Assembly (NCBI RefSeq): GCF_011045025.1
Contig: NZ_JAAKZX010000012.1
Span: 1 to 64,000, forward strand
Source: Streptomyces ureilyticus
Lineage (GTDB): Bacteria; Actinomycetota; Actinomycetes; Streptomycetales; Streptomycetaceae
Direction of reading: 5' to 3'
DNA length: 64,000 bases
The notes below the pieces were generated by a model. It did not search any database and was not told where the DNA came from. It saw only the letters and a program-made list of their open reading frames with translations. Below are positions 25,630 to 37,599 of the stretch, piece after piece. The position numbers and the translations under genes are program-made. Each line of letters opens with the position of its first letter. Position 1 is the first letter of the stretch.

Positions 25630-26640
25630 TCACATCTCGAAGACGATGCGTGCCTTGATCTGGCCGCTGAGGACCGCGGCGATGGAGTCGTTGACGGTGT
25701 CCAGCGGGCGGGTCTCGTAGATGACCTTGGTGCGTCCGGCGGCGTGCAGCTGGAACACCTCGTCCAGGTCCTGGCGGGTGCCGACGATGGAGCCGATGAC
25801 CGAGGTGCCGTTCAGGACGGTGTCGAAGATCGGCACGCTGATGGTGCCGCCGGCGGGCAGGGCGACCATGACCAGCTTGCCGCCGCGCCGCAGTCCGCCG
25901 TAGACGGAGGCGAACGCCTGCTCGTTGACGGCCAGCGCGATCGCCGCGTGCGCGCCGCCGTGCTCCTTGAGGACCTCGGCGGGGTCCTCCTTGCGGGCGT
26001 CGATGAGGATGTCCGCGCCGAGTTCCCGGGCGAGGTCGAGCTTGTCGTCGGTGACGTCGATCGCGGCGACGGTGGCTCCGGCGATCTTCGCGTACTGCAC
26101 GGCGAGGTGGCCCAGACCGCCGATGCCGGAGATCGCCACCAGCTGGGTCGGGCGCACTCCGGCGACCTTCAACGCCTTGTAGGTGGTGACGCCGGCGCAG
26201 GTCAGCGGGGCGGCGTCGCGCGGGTCGATGCCGTCGGGGACCACCGCGGCGAAGTCCGCGGGGGCGAGCATCTTCTCCGCGTAGCCGCCGTCCACGCTGT
26301 AGCCGGTGTTCTGCTGCTGCGCGCACAGCGTCTCCCAGCCGGACAGGCAGTGCTCGCAGCGCCCGCAGGCCCAACCCAGCCAGGGCACGGCCACCCGCTG
26401 CCCGATCTCCAGGTGGGTCACCCCGGCGCCGAGCGCCTCGACGATGCCGACGCCCTCGTGGCCGGGGACGAACGGCGGGGTGGGCTTGATGGGCCAGTCG
26501 CCGTGCGCGGCGTGGATGTCGGTGTGGCACAGTCCGGACGCCTCCAGGCGGATGCCGACCTGGCCGGGGCCGGGCTCCGGGTCCGGGCGCTCCTCGATCA
26601 CCAGCGGCTCGCCGAAGGACCGGACGACTGCTGCCTTCAT
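25630..26640 (-). CDS. Zinc-dependent alcohol dehydrogenase (AdhP type)
   Basis: A 336-residue medium-chain dehydrogenase interconverting alcohols and aldehydes with NAD(P). Visible: SGLCHTDIHAAHGDW and GHEGVGIV (catalytic zinc ligands), the four structural-zinc cysteines in CGRCEHCLSGWETLC, and the Rossmann motif GIGGLGHLAVQYAK. ATG 26640 has GAGGAG 6 to 8 bases upstream. A perfect GGGGCCGATCGGCCCC box stands about 100 bases upstream, so it should be induced at low oxygen, where ethanol production would re-oxidise NADH. It is divergent from the osdR-like regulator. Confidence 0.92.
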   Translation of the reverse strand: MKAAVVRSFGEPLVIEERPDPEPGPGQVGIRLEASGLCHTDIHAAHGDWPIKPTPPFVPGHEGVGIVEALGAGVTHLEIGQRVAVPWLGWACGRCEHCLSGWETLCAQQQNTGYSVDGGYAEKMLAPADFAAVVPDGIDPRDAAPLTCAGVTTYKALKVAGVRPTQLVAISGIGGLGHLAVQYAKIAGATVAAIDVTDDKLDLARELGADILIDARKEDPAEVLKEHGGAHAAIALAVNEQAFASVYGGLRRGGKLVMVALPAGGTISVPIFDTVLNGTSVIGSIVGTRQDLDEVFQLHAAGRTKVIYETRPLDTVNDSIAAVLSGQIKARIVFEM

Positions 26641-26730
26641 GGAATGCTCCTCAAGCTCTGTCGGTGGGGTGCGATTCCAGCGTCGGCTCCGTCCCGGCGT
26701 GGCGGCAGGTCCCGGACGTCCTCGGGGATG

Positions 26731-26746
26731 GGGCCGATCGGCCCCG
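26731..26746. promoter_or_regulatory. OsdR/DevR-like box, GGGGCCGATCGGCCCC
   Basis: A perfect 16-base palindrome about 100 bases before the alcohol dehydrogenase start. Confidence 0.72.
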
Positions 26747-27073
26747 AGCCGCTCGGAAACAGCCCCCTTGAGCCGGGCAGAGCGCGCTGCCGTGGGATGC
26801 ATCCTGCTGATCCGCCGCCATGGAGCACGGCCGTGCGTGCCGGGAAGCGCGGGCCGGCGCCCGGCGTGGCCGACCACCACGCGCCGCCTCTCGTGGCGGT
26901 CGGTACGACGTCGGAGGCGTAACCCGGACCGACGACGCGGGTGACCGGGATCTGGAGATCACGCTCGCGCCATGGTTTGAGCGTGCCGACGAGTTCCTTG
27001 TCCGGCAGCGGTTGGCTCCGGGTAGGCGATCCGATCAGCGTGCCTCAGGGAAAGACGGGGTTCTGGGGTCAGT

Positions 27074-27089
27074 AGGGCCGACCGGCCCT
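27074..27089. promoter_or_regulatory. OsdR/DevR-like box, AGGGCCGACCGGCCCT
   Basis: The same 16 bases as at 7699 and 23749, with its centre about 117 bases before the response regulator start; it suggests autoregulation. Confidence 0.72.
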
Positions 27090-27197
27090 GGCCCTTCGGC
27101 CCTCGATCGCGCAAGATCTGCGATAGACACAGACCAGTTGCGTCTGATGGGCCATGTCCGGTGCAGGATTCAGACGGCGCAGAACAAGGAGTTTCCG

Positions 27198-30707
<3,510 letters not shown>

Positions 30708-30823
30708 CGCCGGTCTCCCTCGCTCTGCGCGTGAACTTCTGCGCTTTCGATGCTCGTCGCTCGCGATGCCTGCGGGGAGGGCCTGTCGGCGTACCTGGAG
30801 CGCGCCGTACGTCCCTGCTGTGC

Positions 30824-30839
30824 CGGGCCGTTGGGCCCG
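30824..30839. promoter_or_regulatory. OsdR/DevR-like box, CGGGCCGTTGGGCCCG
   Basis: Six-base arms CGGGCC and GGCCCG with spacer GTTG, between pflB and the end of the DoxX gene. Confidence 0.68.
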
Positions 30840-30928
30840 TCATGCCGAGCCGGCCGCCGGTGGCACAAGACGACCGGGGCGCCTTCGCCGACGAGCGGAG
30901 GCGCCCCGGTCCGACGGGCACGCGGCCC

Positions 30929-31552
30929 TCAGAGCAGCCAGCGGTTGCGGCTGACGAACGGCAGCCGCGCCCAGGCTCTGCCCAGACCCCAGGTGGCGCC
31001 GGCGCCCGCGACCGCCAGGGCGATCAGGACGACGGCGTAGACGAGGTGGTAGTCGACGAAGGGGTTGGTCGACATGCTCATCGAACCGTCGGACAGGTGC
31101 TTGGCCGGCGGCCACTCCGCGATCCACATGAACGCCATCATGGCGGTGCCGGCGACCGCGGCGAGCCGCAGGCCGATGCCCGCGATCAGGGCGAGGCCGA
31201 TGCCGAGCAGGCCGAGCATGAACAGCCAGTTGGCCCAGGTGGCCCCGGCCCAGTCGTGGAAGGTGGACTCCATCGGGCCGACGGCGACGCCACCGAGGAA
31301 GCCCATGGTGGGCGAGCCGCCGTCGATCCATCCTTTGCCGGAGGGGGTCGCGTAGCCGAAGCCGAAGGTCTTGTCCAGGAACGCCCACAGGAAGACGAAC
31401 CCGGTCAGGACGCGGAGCCCGGCGAACACGTACGCACGGGTCGCCTTCGCGGCGGCGGTCGCCTCGTCTATGGAGGCGGGAGCCGTCCCGGTCCTGCGCA
31501 GGGACGGGAAGCGGAATCCCAGATGCCGGTGGGGGTGGTCGTGCACTGCCAT
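30929..31552 (-). CDS. DoxX-family membrane protein
   Basis: A 207-residue protein with four hydrophobic helices ([48 protein letters not shown] and [16 protein letters not shown]). DoxX proteins include the small subunit of thiosulfate:quinone oxidoreductase and uncharacterised redox membrane proteins. ATG 31552 is preferred over 31561 because AAGGG stands 8 bases before it. A box (31667-31680) lies about 120 bases upstream. Its role in anoxia is unknown. Confidence 0.82.
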   Translation of the reverse strand: MAVHDHPHRHLGFRFPSLRRTGTAPASIDEATAAAKATRAYVFAGLRVLTGFVFLWAFLDKTFGFGYATPSGKGWIDGGSPTMGFLGGVAVGPMESTFHDWAGATWANWLFMLGLLGIGLALIAGIGLRLAAVAGTAMMAFMWIAEWPPAKHLSDGSMSMSTNPFVDYHLVYAVVLIALAVAGAGATWGLGRAWARLPFVSRNRWLL

Positions 31553-31666
31553 GATGCTCATCCCTTTCGAGGGGTGTGACGCGCAGGATGTGGTCCGGCT
31601 CTCGTTGCGCCTTCAATGTCCCGCGTCGTCGACGCCCGTTCGAGGGGCTGCAAGGCCCCGGACGGC

Positions 31667-31680
31667 GGGCCGAACGGCCC
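31667..31680. promoter_or_regulatory. OsdR/DevR-like box, GGGCCGAACGGCCC
   Basis: GGGCC-GAAC-GGCCC, upstream of the DoxX gene and just beyond the 3' end of the phosphoketolase remnant. Confidence 0.68.
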
Positions 31681-31705
31681 TCTGTCCGGGCCCCGTTGGC
31701 ATCCG

Positions 31706-32429
31706 TCAGCCGTCCCAGGCCCAGTCGGCGACCTCCGGCAGGTCGGTGCCGTGGACGCGGATCCACTCGTCGTGGCGTAGCCGCGCGTCCTCCATCGCTG
31801 CCGTACGCCCCGGCGCGCACCGCCAGTCCCGGGACACGGTCGATGACATCCATGACCAGGCGGTAGCGTTCCAGGTCGTTGCGGACCAGCAGCTGCGCGG
31901 CGGCCAGCATTTCCTGCGTGGGGACATCACCGGCGGCCGCGAGCACCACGTCCGGCTCCCGCTCGCCGTTCTGCGTGCCGGCCCACTCCCAGATCCCGGC
32001 GCCGCGCGCACCGCGCACCCGCGCCTCGTCCATCGTCAGCCAGTCGAAGCAGAGCTGCTTGCCGGCCACGATGACGTTGACGTAGTCGCGGCTGCGCAGT
32101 GCGTGGTCCGCGACGGACAGCAGGGTGTTGGCGTCCGGCGGCAGGTACACCCGTACGGCCTCGGGACCCTTGTTGAGGATGTGGTCGACGAAGCCGGGGT
32201 CCTGGTGCGAGAAGCCGTTGTGGTCCTGGCGCCACACGTGCGAGGTCAGCAGGTAGTTGAGGGAGGCGATGGGGGCGCGCCAGGGCAGTCGGCGGGTGAC
32301 GCGCAGCCACTTGATGTGCTGGTTGACCATCGAGTCGACGAGGTGCACGAACGCCTCGTAGCAGGAGAACAGCCCGTGCCGGCCGGTCAGCAGGTAGCCC
32401 TCCAGCCAGCCCTGGCAGGTGTGGTGCAT
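31706..32429 (-). pseudogene. Phosphoketolase (XFP) remnant with internal deletion and frameshift
   Basis: Homology begins abruptly at [17 protein letters not shown], so about 450-500 N-terminal residues including the thiamine-binding part are missing. It continues well through [17 protein letters not shown] and [17 protein letters not shown] to [15 protein letters not shown], then jumps directly to [18 protein letters not shown], skipping an estimated 75-90 residues. Near 31790 the frame shifts, and the true C-terminal end ([17 protein letters not shown]) is read in another frame up to 31706. Phosphoketolase splits xylulose-5-phosphate or fructose-6-phosphate to acetyl phosphate. A half-degenerate island box remains at 32476. 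Confidence 0.87.
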
Positions 32430-32475
32430 GCGGGTCCGTATCTCCTCGCCCTCCCCCACCCGCCGGATACCCGAC

Positions 32476-32491
32476 AGGGCCGACCGGGCCA
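32476..32491. promoter_or_regulatory. Half-degenerate box (AGGGCCGACCGGGCCA)
   Basis: The left half is perfect and the right half has decayed. It stands 47 bases before the start of the phosphoketolase homology, so it may be that gene's old promoter box, moved close by the N-terminal deletion. Confidence 0.5.
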
Positions 32492-32513
32492 TCCGCCTCG
32501 ACGGCGGTGCTCG

Positions 32514-33347
32514 TCAGCAGGCCGTCGGCACCAGCACCACGGGGCAGTGGGCGTGCTGCAACAGGACGTGCGCCACCGGGCCGATCGGCGGACCGAGCCG
32601 GCCCGAGCGCTGACGCGTGCCGATGACCACGAGGCCGGCCTCGCGCGTCCCCGCCAGCAGGGCATGGGCCGGACCGGTGCGGACCGTGCGGCTGTCGACC
32701 TCGACCTCGGGATACTCCTCGCGCAGCCCGGCGATGCTGAACCGCGGCACGGCCTCTTCCGCCCGGTGGTTGCGGGCCTGGCGCTCCTGGCCGGGGCTCG
32801 TCGCGGCGACCAGCGAGGGCAGTTCGGGTGTGGTGTGCCGGTGCGTCGCGGAGTGGACGACGTGCAGCCGGGCCCCGCGCCGGGCCGCCTCCTGGAAGGC
32901 AAAGGTGGCCGCGGCCGCGTCGGCGTCGCTCTCCAGGCCGAGCAGCACCTCGCGCCCCTCGTCGCCGGGGTGCTCCCCGCGGGCGACCAGCAGCGGACCG
33001 TGCACCTGGGCGGCCAGGCGCCAGCTCACCGAGCCGGCCAGCAGGCCGGTGACACTGCCGAGCCCTCGCGTGCCCACGACGGTGAGGTCCGCGACCGCGC
33101 TCTCCTCGGCCAGCGCCGCCACGGCGCCGCCCTCCACGGCCCTGGTCTCCACCGGCAGACCGGGATGACGCTCGTGTACCCGTGCGACGGCCGATGCCAG
33201 AACCGGCCCCGCCTCGTCGCGGTCGGCCACGGCGTAGACGATGCGCAACGCGATGCCGCGGCGCACCGCTTCCTCGGCGGCCCAGTCCAAGGCCCGTACG
33301 GCGACCAGCGAACCGTCCACTCCTACGACCACATGACGGTCAGTCAT
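32514..33347 (-). CDS. Tandem universal stress protein (UspA family)
   Basis: A 277-residue protein of two Usp domains. Each begins with a beta strand (HVVVGVDGS; EVLLGLESD) and ends with the ATP-loop pattern: GTRGLGSVTGLLAGSVS in domain 1 and GTRQRSGRLGPPIGPVA in domain 2. Two-domain Usp proteins are standard members of mycobacterial and Streptomyces hypoxia regulons. ATG 33347 is chosen because AAGGGG lies 9 bases upstream; ATG 33356 abuts it. A perfect palindrome stands upstream at 33528-33543. Confidence 0.92.
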   Translation of the reverse strand: MTDRHVVVGVDGSLVAVRALDWAAEEAVRRGIALRIVYAVADRDEAGPVLASAVARVHERHPGLPVETRAVEGGAVAALAEESAVADLTVVGTRGLGSVTGLLAGSVSWRLAAQVHGPLLVARGEHPGDEGREVLLGLESDADAAAATFAFQEAARRGARLHVVHSATHRHTTPELPSLVAATSPGQERQARNHRAEEAVPRFSIAGLREEYPEVEVDSRTVRTGPAHALLAGTREAGLVVIGTRQRSGRLGPPIGPVAHVLLQHAHCPVVLVPTAC

Positions 33348-33527
33348 TTGCCCCATCCCCTTCTGTTGCGTGCGTGGGCCGTTTCACCTCCCTGGGAGTT
33401 CCGAAGGCGGTGGTGAGCTCGCCGCCGGTCGGCTGAGCGTCGGTCCCGCGAACGATGCTCACCGCCGGCGGAGACTGCCGGCAGAGGCCGACGGAACCCT
33501 TCGGAACGCCGTACGTCCCGTCCCGCC

Positions 33528-33543
33528 GGGGCCGTACGGCCCC
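33528..33543. promoter_or_regulatory. OsdR/DevR-like box, GGGGCCGTACGGCCCC
   Basis: A perfect 16-base palindrome between the Usp gene and the end of PPOX copy 3, about 190 bases before the Usp start. Confidence 0.66.
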
Positions 33544-33597
33544 GGGCCCGGGCCCCGGCCGGACACGAAGAGGAGGGGGCACGGAGGAAGGAGATGT

Positions 33598-34038
33598 TCA
33601 GGCCGTGAGGTCCACCCCGTACAGGGAGTGTCCGCCGACGAGCTCACGCCCGGTGACCAGCTCGGGCTCGATGCGGACGAAGACTTCCTGCGGCGCGGGC
33701 ACCCAGGAGACCGTGCCGGTCCGGGCCAGGCGTTCGTGCTCGGCAGGGTCGGTCACCACCGTGGCCGTGCCCGTGACGACGACGCTCCACCCGGAGTGCC
33801 GGTCCGCGTCGACGTCGTCGGTCTCGAAGGCGACCACGGCGCCGTCGATCGCGCGGATCAGTTCCGAGGTCGCGGAGGTGCGCAGCAGGACCGCGCCGTC
33901 GTGGTCCAGGCTGAAGTTGACGGGCAGCACGGCGGGCAGGGCCTGGCGCGTGTAGACGATGCGGCCGACGGGCACCTTGGCCATCAGCCGCAGACAGTCG
34001 TGCCGATCGAGTTCGCGGAAGCCGTCGTTGGGGTGCAT
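33598..34038 (-). CDS. Pyridoxamine 5'-phosphate oxidase-like flavin-binding protein (PPOX 3)
   Basis: A 146-residue full-length paralogue of the gene at 7749, starting MHPNDGFRELDRHDCLRL and sharing KVPVGRIVYTRQALPAVLP. The middle (GWSVVVTGTATVVTDPAEHERLAR) and the C-terminus (RIEPELVTGREL) are intact, showing what copy 2 has lost. A degenerate box (34114-34127) is about 80 bases upstream. It probably reduces or binds a flavin-linked substrate during oxygen limitation; the substrate is unknown. Confidence 0.85.
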   Translation of the reverse strand: MHPNDGFRELDRHDCLRLMAKVPVGRIVYTRQALPAVLPVNFSLDHDGAVLLRTSATSELIRAIDGAVVAFETDDVDADRHSGWSVVVTGTATVVTDPAEHERLARTGTVSWVPAPQEVFVRIEPELVTGRELVGGHSLYGVDLTA

Positions 34039-34113
34039 GGGCCGGCCCGCCTTTCGTCTGATACTGCGGTGCTGCGTCCTTCCAGCCTGAGCCGGACGTG
34101 GCCTGAGGGGTGA

Positions 34114-34127
34114 GGGCCGATGGGTCC
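34114..34127. promoter_or_regulatory. OsdR-like box, one mismatch (GGGCCGATGGGTCC)
   Basis: GGGCC-GATG-GGTCC. It stands between PPOX copy 3 and the STAS gene. A further weak copy (GGGCCGGTCGGCCG) is at 34218-34231. Confidence 0.5.
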
Positions 34128-34263
34128 CGGCCGCGCCGGAGAACGGCCCGTGCCACGTTGTGGTCGATGGGCCGCGAGGCCCGCCCGTCCGGGTGTCCGG
34201 GTCTTCTGGTGATGCTCGGGCCGGTCGGCCGCCCCACCCCGCCGGATCCGCAAAACCCGTCGG

Positions 34264-34281
34264 TAGGGCCGACCGGCCCTA
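34264..34281. promoter_or_regulatory. OsdR/DevR-like box, TAGGGCCGACCGGCCCTA
   Basis: The longest version, with arms of seven bases (TAGGGCC and GGCCCTA). Its centre is 43 bases before the STAS gene, the same distance as for PPOX copies 1 and 2. Confidence 0.74.
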
Positions 34282-34315
34282 TCCGCACCACACCACTGCC
34301 CTGTTTCCTCAGGCC

Positions 34316-34696
34316 ATGTCCGAGAACGCCCCCAGGCCCACGCCTCACCACACGGAACGCACCGTCGGTGAAACCACCGTCGTGGAACTGCGCGGCGAGA
34401 TCGACATCTTCACTGCGCCGTCTCTCGCGGCCCGGTTGGAGGCCCTGACCGCCGCTCCGCACCCCGATCTGGTGCTGGACCTGCGCTCGACGGACTTCAT
34501 CGACTGCACCGGGCTGGGTGTCCTGTGCCGGGCACGGAACCGAACTGCGGCCGGGCAGGGCCGCCTTCGGCTGGTCACCGACAGCGTGGGCTTCCAGCGG
34601 ATCCTTCGCGCCGTGGGCCTGGCCGGTGTCTTCGAGCTCCACCCCGACCTGGGCACGGCCCTGGCCCGTATGCCGCAGTCGGTCGCCGCGGGTTGA
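34316..34696 (+). CDS. STAS-domain anti-sigma factor antagonist
   Basis: A 126-residue SpoIIAA/RsbV-type protein. VVELRGEIDIFTAPSLAARL is the N-terminal strand-helix of the fold, and DFIDCTGLGVLCRARN is the phosphorylation loop, with Thr65 where most family members have Ser. When dephosphorylated such proteins bind an anti-sigma kinase and free the sigma factor. It has its own strong island box, so its level should rise in hypoxia. The heme-GAF phosphatase at 8408 is a natural candidate to activate it. No sigma factor is in the window. Confidence 0.88.
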   Translation: MSENAPRPTPHHTERTVGETTVVELRGEIDIFTAPSLAARLEALTAAPHPDLVLDLRSTDFIDCTGLGVLCRARNRTAAGQGRLRLVTDSVGFQRILRAVGLAGVFELHPDLGTALARMPQSVAAG

Positions 34697-34712
34697 TGGC
34701 CGGCCGGATGGG

Positions 34713-35714
34713 CTAGCGGCTCGCCAGCACTTCGTCGAGCGCCAGACGCGGTGCGCGCCGCGGGCTCGCTGCGCCTTCGGGGCCGTATCCGAGGCGGATG
34801 AGCATCTGCGCATGTCCGGTCCGCCCGGGCGTCGGGCTCAGGGAACTGCGCAGGTCCGGCCACTCCAGCGCCTGGTTCAGCAGGGAGGCGCGCAGGCCAT
34901 GTGCCGTGGCGAGCAGCCACACGTGCTGGAGCGCCTGTCCGGCCCGCAGCCAGTCGGCGCGGCGGTCGTGCTCGGTGATCAGCACGGCGATGACGGGTGT
35001 CGCCTCGAACGGCCGGGCGACCCGCCACTCGGTGTGCCGCTGCGCGGTGAAGTCCCGCAGGGGAAGGTGTTCGCGGGCGTCCTGGAGGCCGAGTACCGCC
35101 TGCGGCAGGCCCACATCGGGAGTCGGCTGCAGGTCGCGGTGCACCCAGCGGCTGCTCTCCGTGGCGCGGTCGGTGTCGAGGCGGTTGCGTCGCTCGGCTT
35201 CGGTGGTCAGGCGGAGCAGCCGCGCCGTCTCGATGAGGTCGGGGAACCAGAGCCGTGCGCCCTCTGCGCGGGCGGCTTCAGCGAGTTCGTTGCGCAGATA
35301 CGGCGGCAGGGGCCGTCCCGAGAACGGGAGGCGGCTGCTGTGCCTGCGCCAGATCGCCTCATACAAGTCGGTCCGGTGCTCTGTGGGGCGCCGGGCGATG
35401 GCCCCGGCCAGGCGGACGGCGGCGAGGAGGGCGGGGTCCTCCGGGGAGGGCAGCAGGCGCCTGACCGGCGACCATCCGCAGTGTGCGATGGCGACCCGGA
35501 GGTTCAAGAGGCACGCCCCCACCGAGAGATGCAGGGCGCGCCCCGCCGGGTCCGTGTGCCGCAGGCCGCGTTCGATGGCGGCGCGCACCTGGAACGTGGC
35601 CGACTGGGGGTCCAGGCGGAAGGACCAGGGCTGGGTGTTGTGGATGGAGGGCGCGGCGGCTGCGGCCGAAACGCAGGTCTCCGGGATCGCGGCGGCCAGG
35701 GATGTGCTGTGCAT
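34713..35714 (-). CDS. Acg-family nitroreductase-fold protein (copy 3)
   Basis: A 333-residue protein, complete at both ends: APSIHNTQPWSFRL near the start, RRHSSRLPFSGRPLPP in the middle, and DWLRAGQALQHVWLLA and LIRLGYGPEG near the end. ATG 35714 has GAGGAGG 5 bases upstream. It converges on the STAS gene, the two stops being 16 bases apart. One degenerate box (35794-35807) is about 87 bases upstream. Three Acg paralogues in one island may reflect different expression or flavin-storage roles; this is inference. Confidence 0.87.
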   Translation of the reverse strand: MHSTSLAAAIPETCVSAAAAAPSIHNTQPWSFRLDPQSATFQVRAAIERGLRHTDPAGRALHLSVGACLLNLRVAIAHCGWSPVRRLLPSPEDPALLAAVRLAGAIARRPTEHRTDLYEAIWRRHSSRLPFSGRPLPPYLRNELAEAARAEGARLWFPDLIETARLLRLTTEAERRNRLDTDRATESSRWVHRDLQPTPDVGLPQAVLGLQDAREHLPLRDFTAQRHTEWRVARPFEATPVIAVLITEHDRRADWLRAGQALQHVWLLATAHGLRASLLNQALEWPDLRSSLSPTPGRTGHAQMLIRLGYGPEGAASPRRAPRLALDEVLASR

Positions 35715-35793
35715 GACGTCCTCCTCACGCGTCGGCGCGCAGGACAAGGTGTGCTGTCCTCCGAGCGTGGGTGCCCGGCCCCGGATCGGCGAG

Positions 35794-35807
35794 GGGCCGA
35801 TGGTCCC
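35794..35807. promoter_or_regulatory. OsdR-like box, one mismatch (GGGCCGATGGTCCC)
   Basis: GGGCC-GATG-GTCCC, upstream of Acg copy 3. A second degenerate copy (GGGACCGTACGGGCC) starts at 35814. Confidence 0.55.
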
Positions 35808-35895
35808 GTCGCCGGGACCGTACGGGCCACACCTCGGCAGGTGGGTGCCGTCCGGGAACGCCTCGCGGCTCCCCACCGCCGGTCCCCCAAAGGCA

Positions 35896-35911
35896 TGGGC
35901 CGAACGGCCCA
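35896..35911. promoter_or_regulatory. OsdR/DevR-like box, TGGGCCGAACGGCCCA
   Basis: Arms TGGGCC and GGCCCA, spacer GAAC. It is about 125 bases before the Rv1733c-like gene, in a 313-base divergent region that otherwise holds no gene. Confidence 0.7.
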
Positions 35912-36027
35912 GCAGCGGATGCGAGTTGGCCCCGTCCGACCCTGCCCTGCTACCTCATCGGCCCATGTCAGGACTCGCTCCCGCCTGTCACCTTCGTGAG
36001 CGTCGTGACGAGGAAGAGGGGCAGGCG

Positions 36028-36612
36028 ATGGACGGCAGCAGGCGTACGAAGAAGACAAGGCTTTGGCGATGGCGTAGCAACCCGCTGCGGCGGCGCGACG
36101 ACGTCATCGATGCCTGGATCGTGCTGGCCGTGGGGGCGGTCATCGCGGTGGGCGGCACGATCGTCGGCCTGGTGACGGACAACGCGGCCGGTGAGGTGTT
36201 CGCCCGGCAGCGCGCCGAGCGGCATTCCGTGCGCGCCGCGCTCCTCGCCGACATCCCGCGCAGCGTCGCGGGTGTCGGGACCACCGGCGACAAGGTTGCC
36301 GCGCGAGTCCGCTGGACGGACCGCGACGGCTCCGTCCACACCGATAAGACCTTGGCGGACACCGGACTGAAGGCCGGGTCCAGGATCGTCGTTTGGACGG
36401 ACAGCCGGGGCGAGATCACCGCCAAGCCGCCGAGTCCCGCGAAAGCGGCCGTCGAAGCCGGCGTGCTGGCCACCGGGGCCGCGCTCGCCTTCGCCGGCCT
36501 CGCCTACGGCGCCGGCGCCCTCGCACGGTGGAGGCTCGACCAGCGGCGCATCGAGCAGTGGGGCAGCGAGTGGGACCTGGTCGGCCCGCAATGGGACCAC
36601 AAGACCGGATGA
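36028..36612 (+). CDS. Rv1733c-family membrane protein
   Basis: A 194-residue protein with a basic N-terminus (MDGSRRTKKTRLWRW, then NPLRRRDDVIDAW), a first membrane helix (IVLAVGAVIAVGGTIVGLV), an extracytoplasmic domain of about 90 residues and a second helix (AGVLATGAALAFAGLAYGAG). NPLRRRDDVID and the two-helix layout are typical of the Rv1733c family, a DosR-regulon member in Mycobacterium tuberculosis of unknown function. ATG 36028 follows GAAGAGGGG. A box is present upstream. Confidence 0.85.
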   Translation: MDGSRRTKKTRLWRWRSNPLRRRDDVIDAWIVLAVGAVIAVGGTIVGLVTDNAAGEVFARQRAERHSVRAALLADIPRSVAGVGTTGDKVAARVRWTDRDGSVHTDKTLADTGLKAGSRIVVWTDSRGEITAKPPSPAKAAVEAGVLATGAALAFAGLAYGAGALARWRLDQRRIEQWGSEWDLVGPQWDHKTG

Positions 36613-37017
36613 TCCACGCTCAGCCATGGGAAGCGCGGTAGAACCGTACGACCACACGGACGGCTCCGCCTCCGCAGGCGCGTCTGCCGTAGCCGCGGCA
36701 ATGAGCTCAATGAGGCAGTCAGTGTTCGTCGGTGCGCGCCGCGCTGTGTTCCCAGACTGGGGACGCGAGACCTGCTCGGGGATCTTGGGCGTTCCTGGAA
36801 GGTGAACTTGGTGGCCAGTGTCAGGGCCCGGCGGGCCTCCTCGGTGGTGGTGGAGGGCTGATTGCGCTGCCGAGCGTGGCCGTGGACCGCTCCGACGAGG
36901 CTCTCCACCCACCCGGTGAACCGCGCCCGCACCGGCCAGTACGGGATCTCTGCCTTCAACTGCACAGAACCCCACGGGATGGGGGCCATGGCAGCAGGCT
37001 AGTAGTTGCGACCGTGC
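36613..37017. other. Gap without supported gene
   Basis: About 400 bases. A minus-strand frame starting MAPIPWGSVQLKAEIPYWPV (36989 leftward) looks partly protein-like, but it runs into the Rv1733c-like gene and matches no family I know. It may be transposase debris or chance. Confidence 0.35.
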
Positions 37018-37554
37018 CTACTTGCGCACGTGGAAGCGCAGCATGGTGACCCCGCCCGACTGGATGTTGCTGAACGGTTCCAGGTCGATCCGGTCGAGGC
37101 CCGGCGGCGCGAAGCGGACGCCGTCGCCGAGCAGCACCGGCAGCACGTACACCAGGATCTCGTCGACGAGGCCGCGCTGCAGGCACTGGCCGGCCACGTC
37201 GGCGCCGAGGATCTCAAGGTTCTTGTCGCCGGCGGCGTGGCGTGCCGTGGCCACGGCTTCCTCGATGTCGCAGGTGAGGAAGGTGACGTTGGGGTCCGGC
37301 TCGTCGGGCGGGCGGTGGGTGAGGACGAACTGCGCCCCGCCGTCGTAGCCGGTGTTCTCGTCGGACATGCGCTTGCCGACCTCGTACGTACCCCGGCCGA
37401 TGAGCATGGCGCCCGTGGCCGCCATGACCTCCGGGAACGTCGCCGACGTCATGTGCTCGAAGATCCAGTCCATCGTGTGGCCAGGACCGGCGATGAACCC
37501 ATCGAGGGACATCACCCTGTTCACGACCACTTTGCCGGTGCTCGCATCCGTCAT
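37018..37554 (-). CDS. Dihydrofolate reductase-like (RibD C-terminal) protein
   Basis: A 178-residue protein of the DHFR/RibD-C fold. VVVNRVMSLDGFIAGPG is the substrate/NADPH-binding N-terminus; GAMLIGRGTYEVGKRM and EILGADVAGQCLQRGLVDEI follow; it ends VTMLRFHVRK. Such YyaP/YwjB-like proteins are NADPH-dependent reductases of unknown substrate. ATG 37554 is chosen because it starts the conserved region. No island box was seen upstream. Confidence 0.82.
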   Translation of the reverse strand: MTDASTGKVVVNRVMSLDGFIAGPGHTMDWIFEHMTSATFPEVMAATGAMLIGRGTYEVGKRMSDENTGYDGGAQFVLTHRPPDEPDPNVTFLTCDIEEAVATARHAAGDKNLEILGADVAGQCLQRGLVDEILVYVLPVLLGDGVRFAPPGLDRIDLEPFSNIQSGGVTMLRFHVRK

Positions 37555-37599
37555 GCGTCGTCTCCAAGCAGGTGGAGGGCGGAATCGCATCATAGGTCG

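Larger units (their letters stand above)
26641..27197. promoter_or_regulatory. Divergent adh / osdR control region
   Basis: This 557-base gap contains two perfect island palindromes, at 26731-26746 (near adh) and 27074-27089 (near the regulator). A chance open frame crosses it to the right but shows no coding similarity. The regulator would control its own gene and adh from here. Confidence 0.6.

Noticed and set aside
36504..36989. Minus-strand frame as a hypothetical gene
   Set aside because: It overlaps the Rv1733c-like gene end and shows no recognisable family or clear ribosome site.
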